Counted from the stretch's first letter, positions 17,784 to 26,572 are shown. The stretch: DNA of 64,000 nucleotides from Lachnoclostridium sp. UBA5890 (GCA_002431395.1 DJEU01000032.1:1-64000); one strand, 5' to 3'. Numbers and translations are program-made. Notes: generated from the sequence alone by a model not told the origin.

Positions 17784-20123
17784 TTATTTTTTCTTTATTT
17801 TAACCGTCTTTACTTTTGAAAATGCTCCATATACCTTTTTGCCCTGCGACAAACGATAGGCACGGACTTTGATATAATATACTTTTCCCGCTTTCCATTT
17901 TCCAAAGACTGCACGGTTATTCACTGTTTTTTTGGCTGCCTTATAAGCGCCCTTTTTCTGTTTGGAAACGTGAATCTCATAGCCATCTGCCTTCTTCTGC
18001 TTCTTCCAGGATAAACGGACTTTTTTGTTTTTCACCTTCGCCTTTACGGCTGTCACTTTTGCCACTTTTGCCTTAGTTTCTTTGGTTCCCTGAGATACCT
18101 GTTTTACGTTTTCCGGTGTCTGGGAAGGGGAAGCCACAGCCGGTGGTGTATGAGAAGGTGCCGGAGATGGTGTTGTTTCCGGGGTCTGGCTCGGTACCGG
18201 CACTGCTGCCTTCTTTTCACATTCATTAGAGACGGCGGTAAAACGATACGTTTTTATTCCACTGGTTGTCGAATACATTTCTTTAACAATGCGGTATACA
18301 CCAGGTTCCTGTGTCAGATACTCACTTTTCAGAACATCGGCTTTGTCCGATATCGTTTCCTCATGAACGGTTGTAAACTGTCCATTTTCCTGCTTTTTCT
18401 GCACTTTTACCACGATATCCCAGTCATAGCCGAATCCATTGAGAATATCTACAATATCGCGATTTTGCCATTCATTTTCTTTCAAAAATTCCTGGTACTC
18501 ATCCATGGATTCGATCTCCTTTACTTTGGCATCATTTGTCTCCTCGTACCAGAACAACAGATCCAAAATACTAAGCTGCTGCGTCCAGCCAATTCCTTTT
18601 TCACTTCCATCGGAGACACGAAGTTCCAACGCCGACTTCTGCGGATAAAATTTGTTAAATGACTGCGTTTTAGAAATCAACTTTTTGTCTACCACATTGA
18701 TATTATTCAGGCGGATATCCAATTTGCGGAGTGTAACCCCCGTCGGCAAGGTATCCGGCGACATTGAAGTCAATTGGTTATTATACAGATCCACTCCTGC
18801 CAATTTGGTATTAGAAGCAAAGGCTTTGTCCGGAATCTCACGAATAAAGTTGTTCATAAGATCCAGTTCCTGCAGATTTGGTAATTTTGAAAAATCCACT
18901 GCAGAAATATCTGTCAGTTCATTATCAGACGCAGAAAATTCTGCCACTGCTGTGCAATCGCTTACAGTTTTTGGAAGAGACTGGAAATTATTCTCATACA
19001 AATACAAGGAAGTAACGGATCCTCCTACCGGTTTCAGGCATCCGTCCGGCAGTTCACTCAGATTATTGGAAGCAAAGGATAACTGCTGTAATTTTGGCAT
19101 TCCTTCCAATGCCTTTTCCTCTACCTTCGTAATTGAATTTCTTTCAAGATCCAGAATCGTAAGATTATCGAGTCCGGTAAAATCGCCTTCTTCCAAGGAA
19201 ATCAGATTATTTCCGGCAAACGTAATCCAATCGAGTTTTGCATTGTTTTTAAAGAACCCTTTCGGAATATCCACAACCTGATTGTTTTCTATGTAAAAAT
19301 TTTCCAGTTTTGTCAGATTGTCCAATAAATGTTCCGGAAGTGTCGTAATATTATTATCGCATAAATTTATCTCCGTCACATTGTCAGGCAGATACTGAAG
19401 GAGTTCAATATCTGACAATTTACAATTACTCAGATCCAGTTTACCTCCACCATACTGAGCTACCTCTTCTTTCGTTACGGTCCCATCGCTATCTTTGTCA
19501 AGGCCATAATCAATCAGCGCATCGTTCAATGCCTTCTTTCCATCGACCGGTTCTTCTTCCGTCTTGGTATCATACCCGTTCCAACCCTTTTCAATCGATG
19601 TGAAAGTAAAGTCTGCTTTGATATAAACATCATAATTTCCTTTATCACTGATCTGACCGCCCATCGCCGTTACCAGCGCTGCTGCGGATACGATCTGATC
19701 CGGATCTCCGATTGCCATCGTGTACTCATACATGCTGTATTTTCCTGCCGATGTCGGTTCTCCGTAACCGGTTTTCTCTGTGTCTGCATACGAGGATCCA
19801 TCTCCGACCGTAAAGTCAACAAGGAAGTCTGCCAATGCGGTATTTAACACCGTGAGCTGCATTTTTCCGTCTTTTACCGTCAGTTTCATTTTCGGATCAA
19901 AATATCCGCCAATCATCGACTCCTCGTCGCTGTTTTCTTTCTTCGCCGTAAAGGTCAGTGTATATTCTCCATCCTCTACGGGATTTTCTATGGCTTTTAC
20001 CGCCGCCTGCTGTTTGTTCTGTACAACGGCTGCCTGAACAGGCTCCGAACACACCGGTGCTGCTGCCAGGATCAGCGAACAGGCACATAATCCTGCTGTG
20101 ACCGATAACCATCTTTTTCTCAT
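17784..20123 (-). CDS. Surface heme receptor: NEAT-EF-hand-LRR-Fn3
   Basis: The 779-residue paralog of the next gene lacks the N-terminal hemoglobin-interacting domain. After the signal peptide come a NEAT domain ('EDGEYTLTFTAKKE' to 'YIKADFTFTSIEKGW', about 45-185), the EF-hand loop 'DKDSDGTVTKEE' near residue 215, about ten leucine-rich repeats with the xLxxNxI spacing, the shared beta domain ('IVKEMYSTTSGIKTYRF'), a Pro/Thr/Ser linker and a lysine-rich Fn3 domain. Its ATG overlaps the subtilase stop as ATGA, with AAGGAG upstream. It probably binds heme or heme proteins at the cell surface; the ligand of the LRR part is unknown. Confidence 0.82.
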   Translation of the reverse strand: MRKRWLSVTAGLCACSLILAAAPVCSEPVQAAVVQNKQQAAVKAIENPVEDGEYTLTFTAKKENSDEESMIGGYFDPKMKLTVKDGKMQLTVLNTALADFLVDFTVGDGSSYADTEKTGYGEPTSAGKYSMYEYTMAIGDPDQIVSAAALVTAMGGQISDKGNYDVYIKADFTFTSIEKGWNGYDTKTEEEPVDGKKALNDALIDYGLDKDSDGTVTKEEVAQYGGGKLDLSNCKLSDIELLQYLPDNVTEINLCDNNITTLPEHLLDNLTKLENFYIENNQVVDIPKGFFKNNAKLDWITFAGNNLISLEEGDFTGLDNLTILDLERNSITKVEEKALEGMPKLQQLSFASNNLSELPDGCLKPVGGSVTSLYLYENNFQSLPKTVSDCTAVAEFSASDNELTDISAVDFSKLPNLQELDLMNNFIREIPDKAFASNTKLAGVDLYNNQLTSMSPDTLPTGVTLRKLDIRLNNINVVDKKLISKTQSFNKFYPQKSALELRVSDGSEKGIGWTQQLSILDLLFWYEETNDAKVKEIESMDEYQEFLKENEWQNRDIVDILNGFGYDWDIVVKVQKKQENGQFTTVHEETISDKADVLKSEYLTQEPGVYRIVKEMYSTTSGIKTYRFTAVSNECEKKAAVPVPSQTPETTPSPAPSHTPPAVASPSQTPENVKQVSQGTKETKAKVAKVTAVKAKVKNKKVRLSWKKQKKADGYEIHVSKQKKGAYKAAKKTVNNRAVFGKWKAGKVYYIKVRAYRLSQGKKVYGAFSKVKTVKIKKK

Positions 20124-22393
20124 TTTGCTTTTCTCTCCTTTATCACTTTTTTGCTGCTCCATTTTGCAAAATGCTTCGTTCCGTCCTCATGGATTCGATA
20201 CGCACGTACTTGAACGTAGTATTTTTTTCCTTTTTTGCAGGCAATCGACAGAGAATTCTTTTTCGTCGTTCTGACTTTGGCATTTTTCATCGTTTTTTTC
20301 ACCGCATAGCGAATCTCATATCCATCTGCCTGTTTCACCTTTTTCCAAATGACTGACGCCTTGTTTTTTCCATATTTTACCTTTTGGATTTTTGTTTTCT
20401 CTATGTTCACTTTCTTCTGTACACTCGTCTGGGTGCTGACCGGTACCGGTGTGTTTTCCGCCGGTGTCACCGCTGCCCCATTTGCCGGTGTCGGTTCCGG
20501 TGATGCCGCCGGCGTTTCCGTCGGTTTTGGCTGCTCGGTAGGCACTACTTCCGGATCTTTCTCAATCCGAATGGTGATTGCATCACTTACCTGGCGCACA
20601 AAATTATCGGTTGCTTTGGCTACCGCATAAATCTGTGTCGTTCCCGGTCCGAGAATGGTAACATATCCATCTTCTCTTACTTCTACTACGTCATTTTCAT
20701 TTGCCAGAAAGACCAGTTTTCCATCTCCCGGTTTCTCGATCGATGCTGTCACCTGAAAATGTTTGTCCGATACGTTGTGGACATATTCCTGTACCGGCAC
20801 CACGATCGTCTGCTGTCCTTTTGTCACCCGGATCCGCACAGCCTGCTCTGTTTCCAAATAATCTGCTGTCTCCGATGCCGTCACAATGATGTCGCAGCTG
20901 CCTACTCCGGTAACACTTACCATTCCGTTTTCGACTTTGGCTACTTTCTCATTGGTAGAACGGTAACTCAATGTGCCATCTCCTCTTGTGAGTTTTGCCT
21001 CAATCGCAAATGGTCTATCCATATCATTCATTGTCTTATTGATCTGCGCATCCGCGGTAATTGCTTGATATTTCTTCGCTGTGTCGGATTCCTTCTGTGC
21101 ATATCCGCTCATATCCACATATCCATAACCAAATTCATTATCTTTTCCCGGTTCTCCCAGGTCCACCGCGCAATCTCTAAATTCTGCGTACACTTCCCTC
21201 TGGTCATACGAAGGGTGTTTTAATTTTACATAAGCGGCCGCCGCTGCCAGATGCGGAGTCGCCATCGAAGTTCCGCTGGCGATCATCGTCGCTTCTCCCT
21301 CTCCGATCCAGGCACTGTAAATGTTTCGTCCCGGAGCTACAAAGTCAAGAAGTGGTCCGTTATTGGAAAAATCCGATCGGATATATTCTTTTTTGTCTTT
21401 ATCTTCTTCCAAAGAGCCGACGGCGATCGTCCAACGGCTGCTTGCCGGATAACTTTTCGACGTATCCGTAAATTCATTTCCGGATGCCACACAAACGGTG
21501 GTTCCTGCCGCCAGCGCTCTCTCAAATGCCTCGTCCATCAATTCCGTGTCTTCGCTTTCATAACCGCTCGCGATTTCGAAACCAAGACTCATATTGATGA
21601 CGTCTGCTTTCTGTTCTACCGCATAATCGACTGCCAATGTGATCGTTGCATAGGACGCGGATCCCGTCAGGTCAAATACACGGATTGCCATTACTTTCAC
21701 CTGCTCCGGCGTTGCCTGTGTGATAATTCCTGCCACATGCGTTCCATGTCCCTGTGTCGTATCGTTATAGGCATCCGGATCCTGTATGTCTGCTGCAAAG
21801 TTGATACTGTTTTCGCGGTCCAGACGGTTCGTAAACCATGGATGATCGGTGTCAATTCCGCTGTCAATAACAGCAACTTCGGCATCGCTTTCCCAGGCTT
21901 TCGCGTCTTCTTTCAACTGATCCATTCCCATTTGATGGATGCCGTCATAAGCTGCCGGTTCCTCTTCACTACTTTCATCGTCTTTCATCGTGACCGGAAT
22001 ATCCTGGAAAACCAAGGTTCCGTTATATTCCTTTTTCAATGCGGTACATGCCTGATCCGCCTCTTCTACCGTGTTATAAAATAAGATCTGGTAGCCGCCC
22101 GGTGCATAATAATATACATCCGCAGCTCCATGAGTATCGGTAATCGTCTCGCTTGTCTTCACAATGACTCGCTTACGAATTGCCTCCTCGCTCGCTTTTT
22201 TGTCCTTTGTGCTTTTTACTTTCGCTGATGCTCCTTTTTGCGCTAAAACCATCGCCATCTCTTCCGGCGTGTTCAGGCATTCTGCCTCTTCCGGAACTGT
22301 TTTTGGCTGTGCCATCGTTCCCGCAGAACCAAAAAACAGGGATACGACCAGCATTAAACTGCAAAACAAAGCAAACCATCTTTTCATCATCAT
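20120..22393 (-). CDS. Secreted subtilase (S8) with Ig-like and Fn3 domains, first gene of heme operon
   Basis: The 757-residue serine protease has a signal peptide, a propeptide-like region to about residue 150, then the S8 catalytic core with Asp in 'VAVIDSGIDTDHP', His in 'GHGTHVAG', Asn in 'CVASGNE' and Ser in 'GTSMATPH'. Two bacterial Ig-like domains, a Pro/Thr-rich linker and the same basic Fn3 domain as the LRR receptors follow. AAGGAG precedes a triple ATG; the first (22393) is used. As leader of a heme-uptake operon it may free heme by cutting hemoglobin or may mature the receptors; both are inference. All catalytic residues are present. Confidence 0.88.
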   Translation of the reverse strand: MMMKRWFALFCSLMLVVSLFFGSAGTMAQPKTVPEEAECLNTPEEMAMVLAQKGASAKVKSTKDKKASEEAIRKRVIVKTSETITDTHGAADVYYYAPGGYQILFYNTVEEADQACTALKKEYNGTLVFQDIPVTMKDDESSEEEPAAYDGIHQMGMDQLKEDAKAWESDAEVAVIDSGIDTDHPWFTNRLDRENSINFAADIQDPDAYNDTTQGHGTHVAGIITQATPEQVKVMAIRVFDLTGSASYATITLAVDYAVEQKADVINMSLGFEIASGYESEDTELMDEAFERALAAGTTVCVASGNEFTDTSKSYPASSRWTIAVGSLEEDKDKKEYIRSDFSNNGPLLDFVAPGRNIYSAWIGEGEATMIASGTSMATPHLAAAAAYVKLKHPSYDQREVYAEFRDCAVDLGEPGKDNEFGYGYVDMSGYAQKESDTAKKYQAITADAQINKTMNDMDRPFAIEAKLTRGDGTLSYRSTNEKVAKVENGMVSVTGVGSCDIIVTASETADYLETEQAVRIRVTKGQQTIVVPVQEYVHNVSDKHFQVTASIEKPGDGKLVFLANENDVVEVREDGYVTILGPGTTQIYAVAKATDNFVRQVSDAITIRIEKDPEVVPTEQPKPTETPAASPEPTPANGAAVTPAENTPVPVSTQTSVQKKVNIEKTKIQKVKYGKNKASVIWKKVKQADGYEIRYAVKKTMKNAKVRTTKKNSLSIACKKGKKYYVQVRAYRIHEDGTKHFAKWSSKKVIKERKAK

Positions 22394-22500
22394 TTCGCTC
22401 CTTCGTATCTTTTTGTTTTGCCACACTATCTTAAATTAGTGCCTGCTAACTTGTGGATAAAAAAAATAACACTTGGTAACTCTTTCCTTTATCCGCGTTC

Positions 22501-22529
22501 ATTATAGCAACGTGTTTTTGGTTACGCAA
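22501..22529 (-). promoter_or_regulatory. Promoter of the heme operon
   Basis: On the minus strand TTGCGT (22529-22524), a 17-base spacer and a perfect TATAAT (22506-22501) lie about 108 bases before the subtilase start. It is the only strong promoter seen ahead of the twelve-gene run, whose genes overlap or are at most 17 bases apart. Confidence 0.75.
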
Positions 22530-22538
22530 GCGTTATTT

Positions 22539-22560
22539 TTTGTTGCAATATCGCAACAAA
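22539..22560. promoter_or_regulatory. 22-bp palindrome, candidate operator of the heme operon
   Basis: Perfect 8-base arms TTTGTTGC and GCAACAAA flank AATATC, whose inner ATAT is itself symmetric, so only one base pair breaks a 22-bp palindrome. It lies 10 bases upstream of the -35 element. Its size suits a dimeric winged-helix protein, and the DtxR-like regulator in this operon is the obvious candidate. Binding is not shown by the sequence. Confidence 0.5.
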
Positions 22561-22621
22561 CTGTCTTTTTTTCTAAATATCTTTTTTGTTATCAATAACG
22601 ATGTCCGTGTTTTTTATCGTT

Positions 22622-23902
22622 TTATGACTTTTTGATAACGTTGCAGTTTTGCATCGTTTTTTCGTTATTGATATTTTTTATCATTTTCCTGTCTTTTTTT
22701 CCGCTCTCTGTGTGCGGAAGGCTGTCTACCACCTGACAATACGCCGGCAGTTCATAATTGGCAAGGGTTTGTTTCAAATGCGCATAGATTTGTTTCTCAC
22801 ATTCTGCCGGCACCTCACTGCCACACAGTGTCACCCAGGCTGCCACCCGTTTTTCGCCCTCTTTTTCCGCGACCGCAGCGATCGCCTCCTCGATAAACGG
22901 AATGTCCTCCAAGGCTCCCTCGATCTTAAGAAGCGATACTTTGCGCCCCCGTATGCTGACGATGTCGTCTTTTCTTCCATCGAAATACAGATTTCCTGCC
23001 GCATCCATATGGCCAAGATCTTTCAGGCTGAACGGACACAAGACGCCCTCCACATGATAAGGTGTCGTAACAAAGATCTCACCGTCTTCAACCGACACCT
23101 GCACGCCCGGGAACGGTTTCCCCACGCAGTTTTTCTCCTGTGTCATCTGCTCCTGCCGGAGATACGTAATGTAATTGAGTTCGCTGGCCCCATAATAAAG
23201 GACGATACCGGCATTCGGAAAACAACGGCGTAGTTTTTCTGCCTCTTCGCTTCCCATACTCTGGGATCCGGCAAGAATATGCCGCACTGTCGTAACCGGC
23301 TTCTTGATGCACTGTGGAAGAAACAGGAGTTTGCGAGGGATCAGATATACAACATCCGTCTTATATGCTTCGATCCATTCCGCCCATCTGCGGGGATCAA
23401 ATACATTAGCAGCGACCACGGCTGCACCGATGGAAAACTGTGCCATATAAAGATTCAGATTGCCGGTGAACGCGAGACTTCCCTGCGCAAACATCCGGCT
23501 TCCCGGAGTCACACCAAAGATCTCATTTTGAACCGGGAAAAAATCCGCCCAGCTCTCGTACTGTCGATAAAGCACTTTCGGCACCCCCGTACTTCCCGAA
23601 GTCATCACTGCCATACAGGCCTTTTCCGGCACTTCTCCGATCTCCGGCAATTGTTTCGCATCCTCCGGCACAAGAAGCGGAATCTTTCCCACCGCCTGAC
23701 AGCCAAAAAAGGAAATGAGCTGATTCAAAATCCGTTTTTCACGAAAGAAAATCACTTTTTTATCTGAATTTTCCTGTCTCAGCTGATTTCCTTTCTCCTG
23801 CGACAACTTTGCCAGTTCTCCATAGGTATATTCTTTTCCTTCCTCTACCAGAGCGAGCCGGTCCGCCTCCTGCCCGCATATCATCTCATAAAAATTTTTC
23901 AT
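22622..23902 (-). CDS. AMP-forming acyl-CoA ligase in BirA-controlled operon (YhfT-like)
   Basis: The 426-residue enzyme belongs to the AMP-dependent synthetase family, which activates a carboxylic acid with ATP and CoA. It has the P-loop 'MTSGSTGVPKVL', 'LYYGASELNY', 'GRKDDIVSIRGRKV' and a C-terminal lysine region 'HTESGKKDRK'. At 426 residues it is at the short end for the family. Its ATG overlaps the thiolase stop as ATGA, so it is the fourth gene of the bioB operon. Thiolase and acyl-CoA ligase genes (yhfS, yhfT) with a bioY homolog are known from the BirA regulon of Bacillus subtilis; the acid activated here is unknown, with a pimelate-related acid a plausible guess. Confidence 0.85.
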   Translation of the reverse strand: MKNFYEMICGQEADRLALVEEGKEYTYGELAKLSQEKGNQLRQENSDKKVIFFREKRILNQLISFFGCQAVGKIPLLVPEDAKQLPEIGEVPEKACMAVMTSGSTGVPKVLYRQYESWADFFPVQNEIFGVTPGSRMFAQGSLAFTGNLNLYMAQFSIGAAVVAANVFDPRRWAEWIEAYKTDVVYLIPRKLLFLPQCIKKPVTTVRHILAGSQSMGSEEAEKLRRCFPNAGIVLYYGASELNYITYLRQEQMTQEKNCVGKPFPGVQVSVEDGEIFVTTPYHVEGVLCPFSLKDLGHMDAAGNLYFDGRKDDIVSIRGRKVSLLKIEGALEDIPFIEEAIAAVAEKEGEKRVAAWVTLCGSEVPAECEKQIYAHLKQTLANYELPAYCQVVDSLPHTESGKKDRKMIKNINNEKTMQNCNVIKKS

Positions 23903-25044
23903 TCTTTACACACTTTCTTCCATAAAATGGCAATCCCCTGTCCACCTGCCGCCGCGATCGCACTCACTCCATACGCGTTATCTTCCGCGCATTGCTGCAG
24001 GCGCTTTGCCAGATGCAGCGTAAGGATGCCCCCTGTCGCCCCATAAGGATGTCCATATGCCAATGCCCCTCCGCAGGCATTGTAAACCGGTACACACGCC
24101 GGATATTTTTTGGCAAATAATTCATCGATCACCGCAAATGCCTCATTGCACTCGTAAGCAGCGATCTCTTCCGGCTTTCTCCCAGTCTTTTCAAACAGCT
24201 TCTCCAATGCTTTGTTTACGAGCAATGGCGGCATCTCGGGATTTCCTGCCACTTCCACCATATCCACATAACGAAGCCATGGTTTCCATCCCTTCTTTTT
24301 TGCATAGGATTCCGCACACAGCACGACAAAAGCCGCCCCATCCTGCGTACCACAGGCATTTGCCGCTGTCGTTACTCCCTTTTCATAAAGCGTGGGAATT
24401 TTTTCCAGAAATGCCTTTGACAGAGTTTGCCGGATTCCCTGATCACATTCCTTTTTCATTTCGACTGGAAAAATAATGTCATCAAACACTTTTTCGTCTC
24501 TGGCTTTGGCCGCCAGTTCATGGCTGCGCAGTGCCCAGGCATCCAATGTTTCTCTGGAAACATCAGACATCTTTGCTGTCTTTTCCGCTCCCCAGAGCAT
24601 CGCATCCTGCCGCCATTCGCCGGGCGAGAATTTTGCTGCCGTATAGATTTCGTCGCCTTTGTATTCGGGGTGATTTTCCGAAACCATGCGTCTTGGTGCC
24701 GTCGAGGAACTTTCCGCTCCGCCGGCAAAGACCACCTGCTGCTGACCGCTCCCAATCTTTGCAGCTGCCGTAACAATCGCTTCCATTCCGGACGAACACT
24801 GGCTGTCGATCGTAAACGCCGGAACCTCTTCCGGTATCCCGGCTTCTAACGCCATCAGTCTTCCGATGTTTCCCCCGGCTCCCACCGCATTTCCTGCGAG
24901 TACGAGATCCGGCTTTTCGTAATCTTCTGACAATTTATGTAAAATATGTCCACCAAGTTTTTCTGCCGGAATATGCCGGTAGATTCCGTTTTCCTTGCCG
25001 ATATACGTGCGATATCCGCCTACGACAACCACATTTTCCAGCAT
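23899..25044 (-). CDS. Thiolase-family enzyme lacking the second catalytic cysteine (YhfS-like)
   Basis: The 381-residue protein is a thiolase. The nucleophile lies in 'DSQCSSGMEA' near residue 86, the His in 'CGGALAYGHPYGATGG', and 'ECNEAFA' is present. At the C-terminal motif where thiolases have C-x-G-G-G, this protein reads 'YGVSAIAAAGGQG', so the acid-base cysteine is an alanine. That argues against a normal thiolytic or biosynthetic acetoacetyl-CoA thiolase and for a changed condensation or acyl transfer. It overlaps the MaoC-like gene by 25 bases, with AGGAGG inside that gene. Its place downstream of bioB in one operon suggests work on a biotin-precursor acyl chain. Confidence 0.85.
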   Translation of the reverse strand: MLENVVVVGGYRTYIGKENGIYRHIPAEKLGGHILHKLSEDYEKPDLVLAGNAVGAGGNIGRLMALEAGIPEEVPAFTIDSQCSSGMEAIVTAAAKIGSGQQQVVFAGGAESSSTAPRRMVSENHPEYKGDEIYTAAKFSPGEWRQDAMLWGAEKTAKMSDVSRETLDAWALRSHELAAKARDEKVFDDIIFPVEMKKECDQGIRQTLSKAFLEKIPTLYEKGVTTAANACGTQDGAAFVVLCAESYAKKKGWKPWLRYVDMVEVAGNPEMPPLLVNKALEKLFEKTGRKPEEIAAYECNEAFAVIDELFAKKYPACVPVYNACGGALAYGHPYGATGGILTLHLAKRLQQCAEDNAYGVSAIAAAGGQGIAILWKKVCKE

Positions 25045-25586
25045 ACGTCTTCCTCCTTTGTCCGGGCCGTAATTTCCCTATCTTCCCGGGTCGTCCAAAC
25101 CGGCTGTGATGCAAACACAGGCTTATAAAACCGCATTTTGATCTTCTTCCACCGCATTTCCTGTTTCTCGCATTCCAAAAGCATCGTCTCCAGCATCAAA
25201 AGTCCCGGTACGATTGCCTGTTCTCCTTGATGGATGGAATTGGTATCGCCGACTGCCTCCGTAAAGTTTTGAATATCAGCCGCAGACCAACTGCACTTTT
25301 CGGCACCTTCTACTTGAATTCGGGAGTCTTCCATCCGGGATTCTGAAATCAGCTTCGCGTTTTCCTTCGGCCGGATCAGTTTCATCGTCATTCGCTTTTC
25401 ATTTTTTGACAGTATCAGCGCAGCATAACGGTCCCGCCTTTTTTCTTTGCGGACAGGCAGCTCTTTCTCGATGCCCTGCACCAATTCCACCTGGGCGATC
25501 TCATAACCGTCATACCCCGAAAAAGCAGAAAATCCTCCTGCCAGGTATCGAAACCAGTCAAGTTCTTTGTCAATCGACAATTTCAT
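25020..25586 (-). CDS. MaoC-like double-hotdog protein in bioB operon
   Basis: The 188-residue protein appears to have two hotdog halves. The C-terminal half carries a MaoC/hydratase-2 motif, 'FTEAVGDTNSIHQGEQAIVPG', given here by its key Asp and His in 'GDTNSIH', followed by 'GLLMLETMLLE'. Such enzymes hydrate trans-2-enoyl thioesters or dehydrate 3-hydroxyacyl thioesters. The ATG at 25586 overlaps bioB by 17 bases with AGGAG upstream. With thiolase and ligase neighbours it forms part of an acyl-chain pathway, though no 3-ketoacyl reductase gene is present nearby. It might instead be a thioesterase. Confidence 0.65.
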   Translation of the reverse strand: MKLSIDKELDWFRYLAGGFSAFSGYDGYEIAQVELVQGIEKELPVRKEKRRDRYAALILSKNEKRMTMKLIRPKENAKLISESRMEDSRIQVEGAEKCSWSAADIQNFTEAVGDTNSIHQGEQAIVPGLLMLETMLLECEKQEMRWKKIKMRFYKPVFASQPVWTTREDREITARTKEEDVCWKMWLS

Positions 25587-26535
25587 AACCAAGTTCTCCT
25601 AAAAGTTCAAAATCGGTCTTTACCGTGATTCCCGATGTCGTAAGCATATCCCCGGAAATTGCCGCATTGGCACCGGATTCCATACAGCCACGGCCTTTGT
25701 CTTCCATCAATCCTCTTCCACCGGCAAGACGGATAAAGGCATCCGGGAGAAGGAAACGGTAAACAGCCACAATCCGGCGCATCTCATCGGTTGTCAGACG
25801 TGGTTCGTTTTCATATGGCGTTCCCGGGATCGCATTGAGCATATTGACCGGAACCGAATGCACCCCAAGTCTGCGAACTTCCAATGCCATATCGATACGA
25901 TCTTCCATCGTCTCTCCGATTCCCATAATTCCACCACTGCACACTTCCAATCCTGCTTCTTTGGCGGCTGTGATTGCAGCGATCTTGTCATCAAACGTAT
26001 GCGTCGTACAGACATCCGAGAAATGTCTTCTTGACGTCTCTAAATTGTTATGCACTCTTGTCAGACCGGCTTCTTTTAATTTGCCAAAGGCATCCTTGTC
26101 AAGAAGACCAAAGGAACCGCATACGTGAAGGTTCGTCTCTTCTCGGAGTTTTTTGATACACTCACACATCTGGTCTACTTCTGCTGCATTCAGCCGTTTT
26201 CCGGATGTTACGATCGAATATCTCCGCACACCCTGGCTTTCTATCTTCTTCGCATCTTCCAAAATTTCTTCCGTAGAAAGCAGTGGATAATTTTCCACTT
26301 CGGTCTTATGGCAAGCCGCCTGCGCACAATATTTACAATTTTCCGAACATCTTCCGCTCTTTCCATTGATGATCGTACACATATCAAATTTATTATCACA
26401 AAAGGCTTTTCGGATCTCGTCTGCCGCCTTGCATAATTCATCCAGATCCACAGTCAGCAGTTCCATCGCCTGTTCTTTTTCCAACTTTTCTCCTTTTAAC
26501 ACCATTTCCTTATACATCTCAATCTTATTGTCCAT
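25570..26535 (-). CDS. bioB: Biotin synthase BioB
   Basis: The 321-residue radical SAM enzyme inserts sulfur into dethiobiotin. The cluster motif is 'CSENCKYCAQAACH' and the radical SAM continuation 'VCSGGIMGIGETMEDRID' and 'LNAIPGTPYEN' is classic for BioB. AGGAGG precedes the ATG at 26535 by seven bases. It leads an operon with MaoC-like, thiolase and ligase genes, all overlapping. The promoter lies about 230 bases upstream, beyond an inserted palindromic repeat, and its -35 element falls inside a BirA box. No bioA, bioD or bioF occurs in the window. Confidence 0.96.
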   Translation of the reverse strand: MDNKIEMYKEMVLKGEKLEKEQAMELLTVDLDELCKAADEIRKAFCDNKFDMCTIINGKSGRCSENCKYCAQAACHKTEVENYPLLSTEEILEDAKKIESQGVRRYSIVTSGKRLNAAEVDQMCECIKKLREETNLHVCGSFGLLDKDAFGKLKEAGLTRVHNNLETSRRHFSDVCTTHTFDDKIAAITAAKEAGLEVCSGGIMGIGETMEDRIDMALEVRRLGVHSVPVNMLNAIPGTPYENEPRLTTDEMRRIVAVYRFLLPDAFIRLAGGRGLMEDKGRGCMESGANAAISGDMLTTSGITVKTDFELLGELGYEIVD

Positions 26536-26572
26536 GACATTTCCTCCTGAAAACATTGATATTTATTACCAG

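Noticed and set aside
21251..22084. Long plus-strand frame opposite the subtilase
   Set aside because: Composition is poor, no ribosome site or family motif is present, and the minus strand carries an intact S8 protease.
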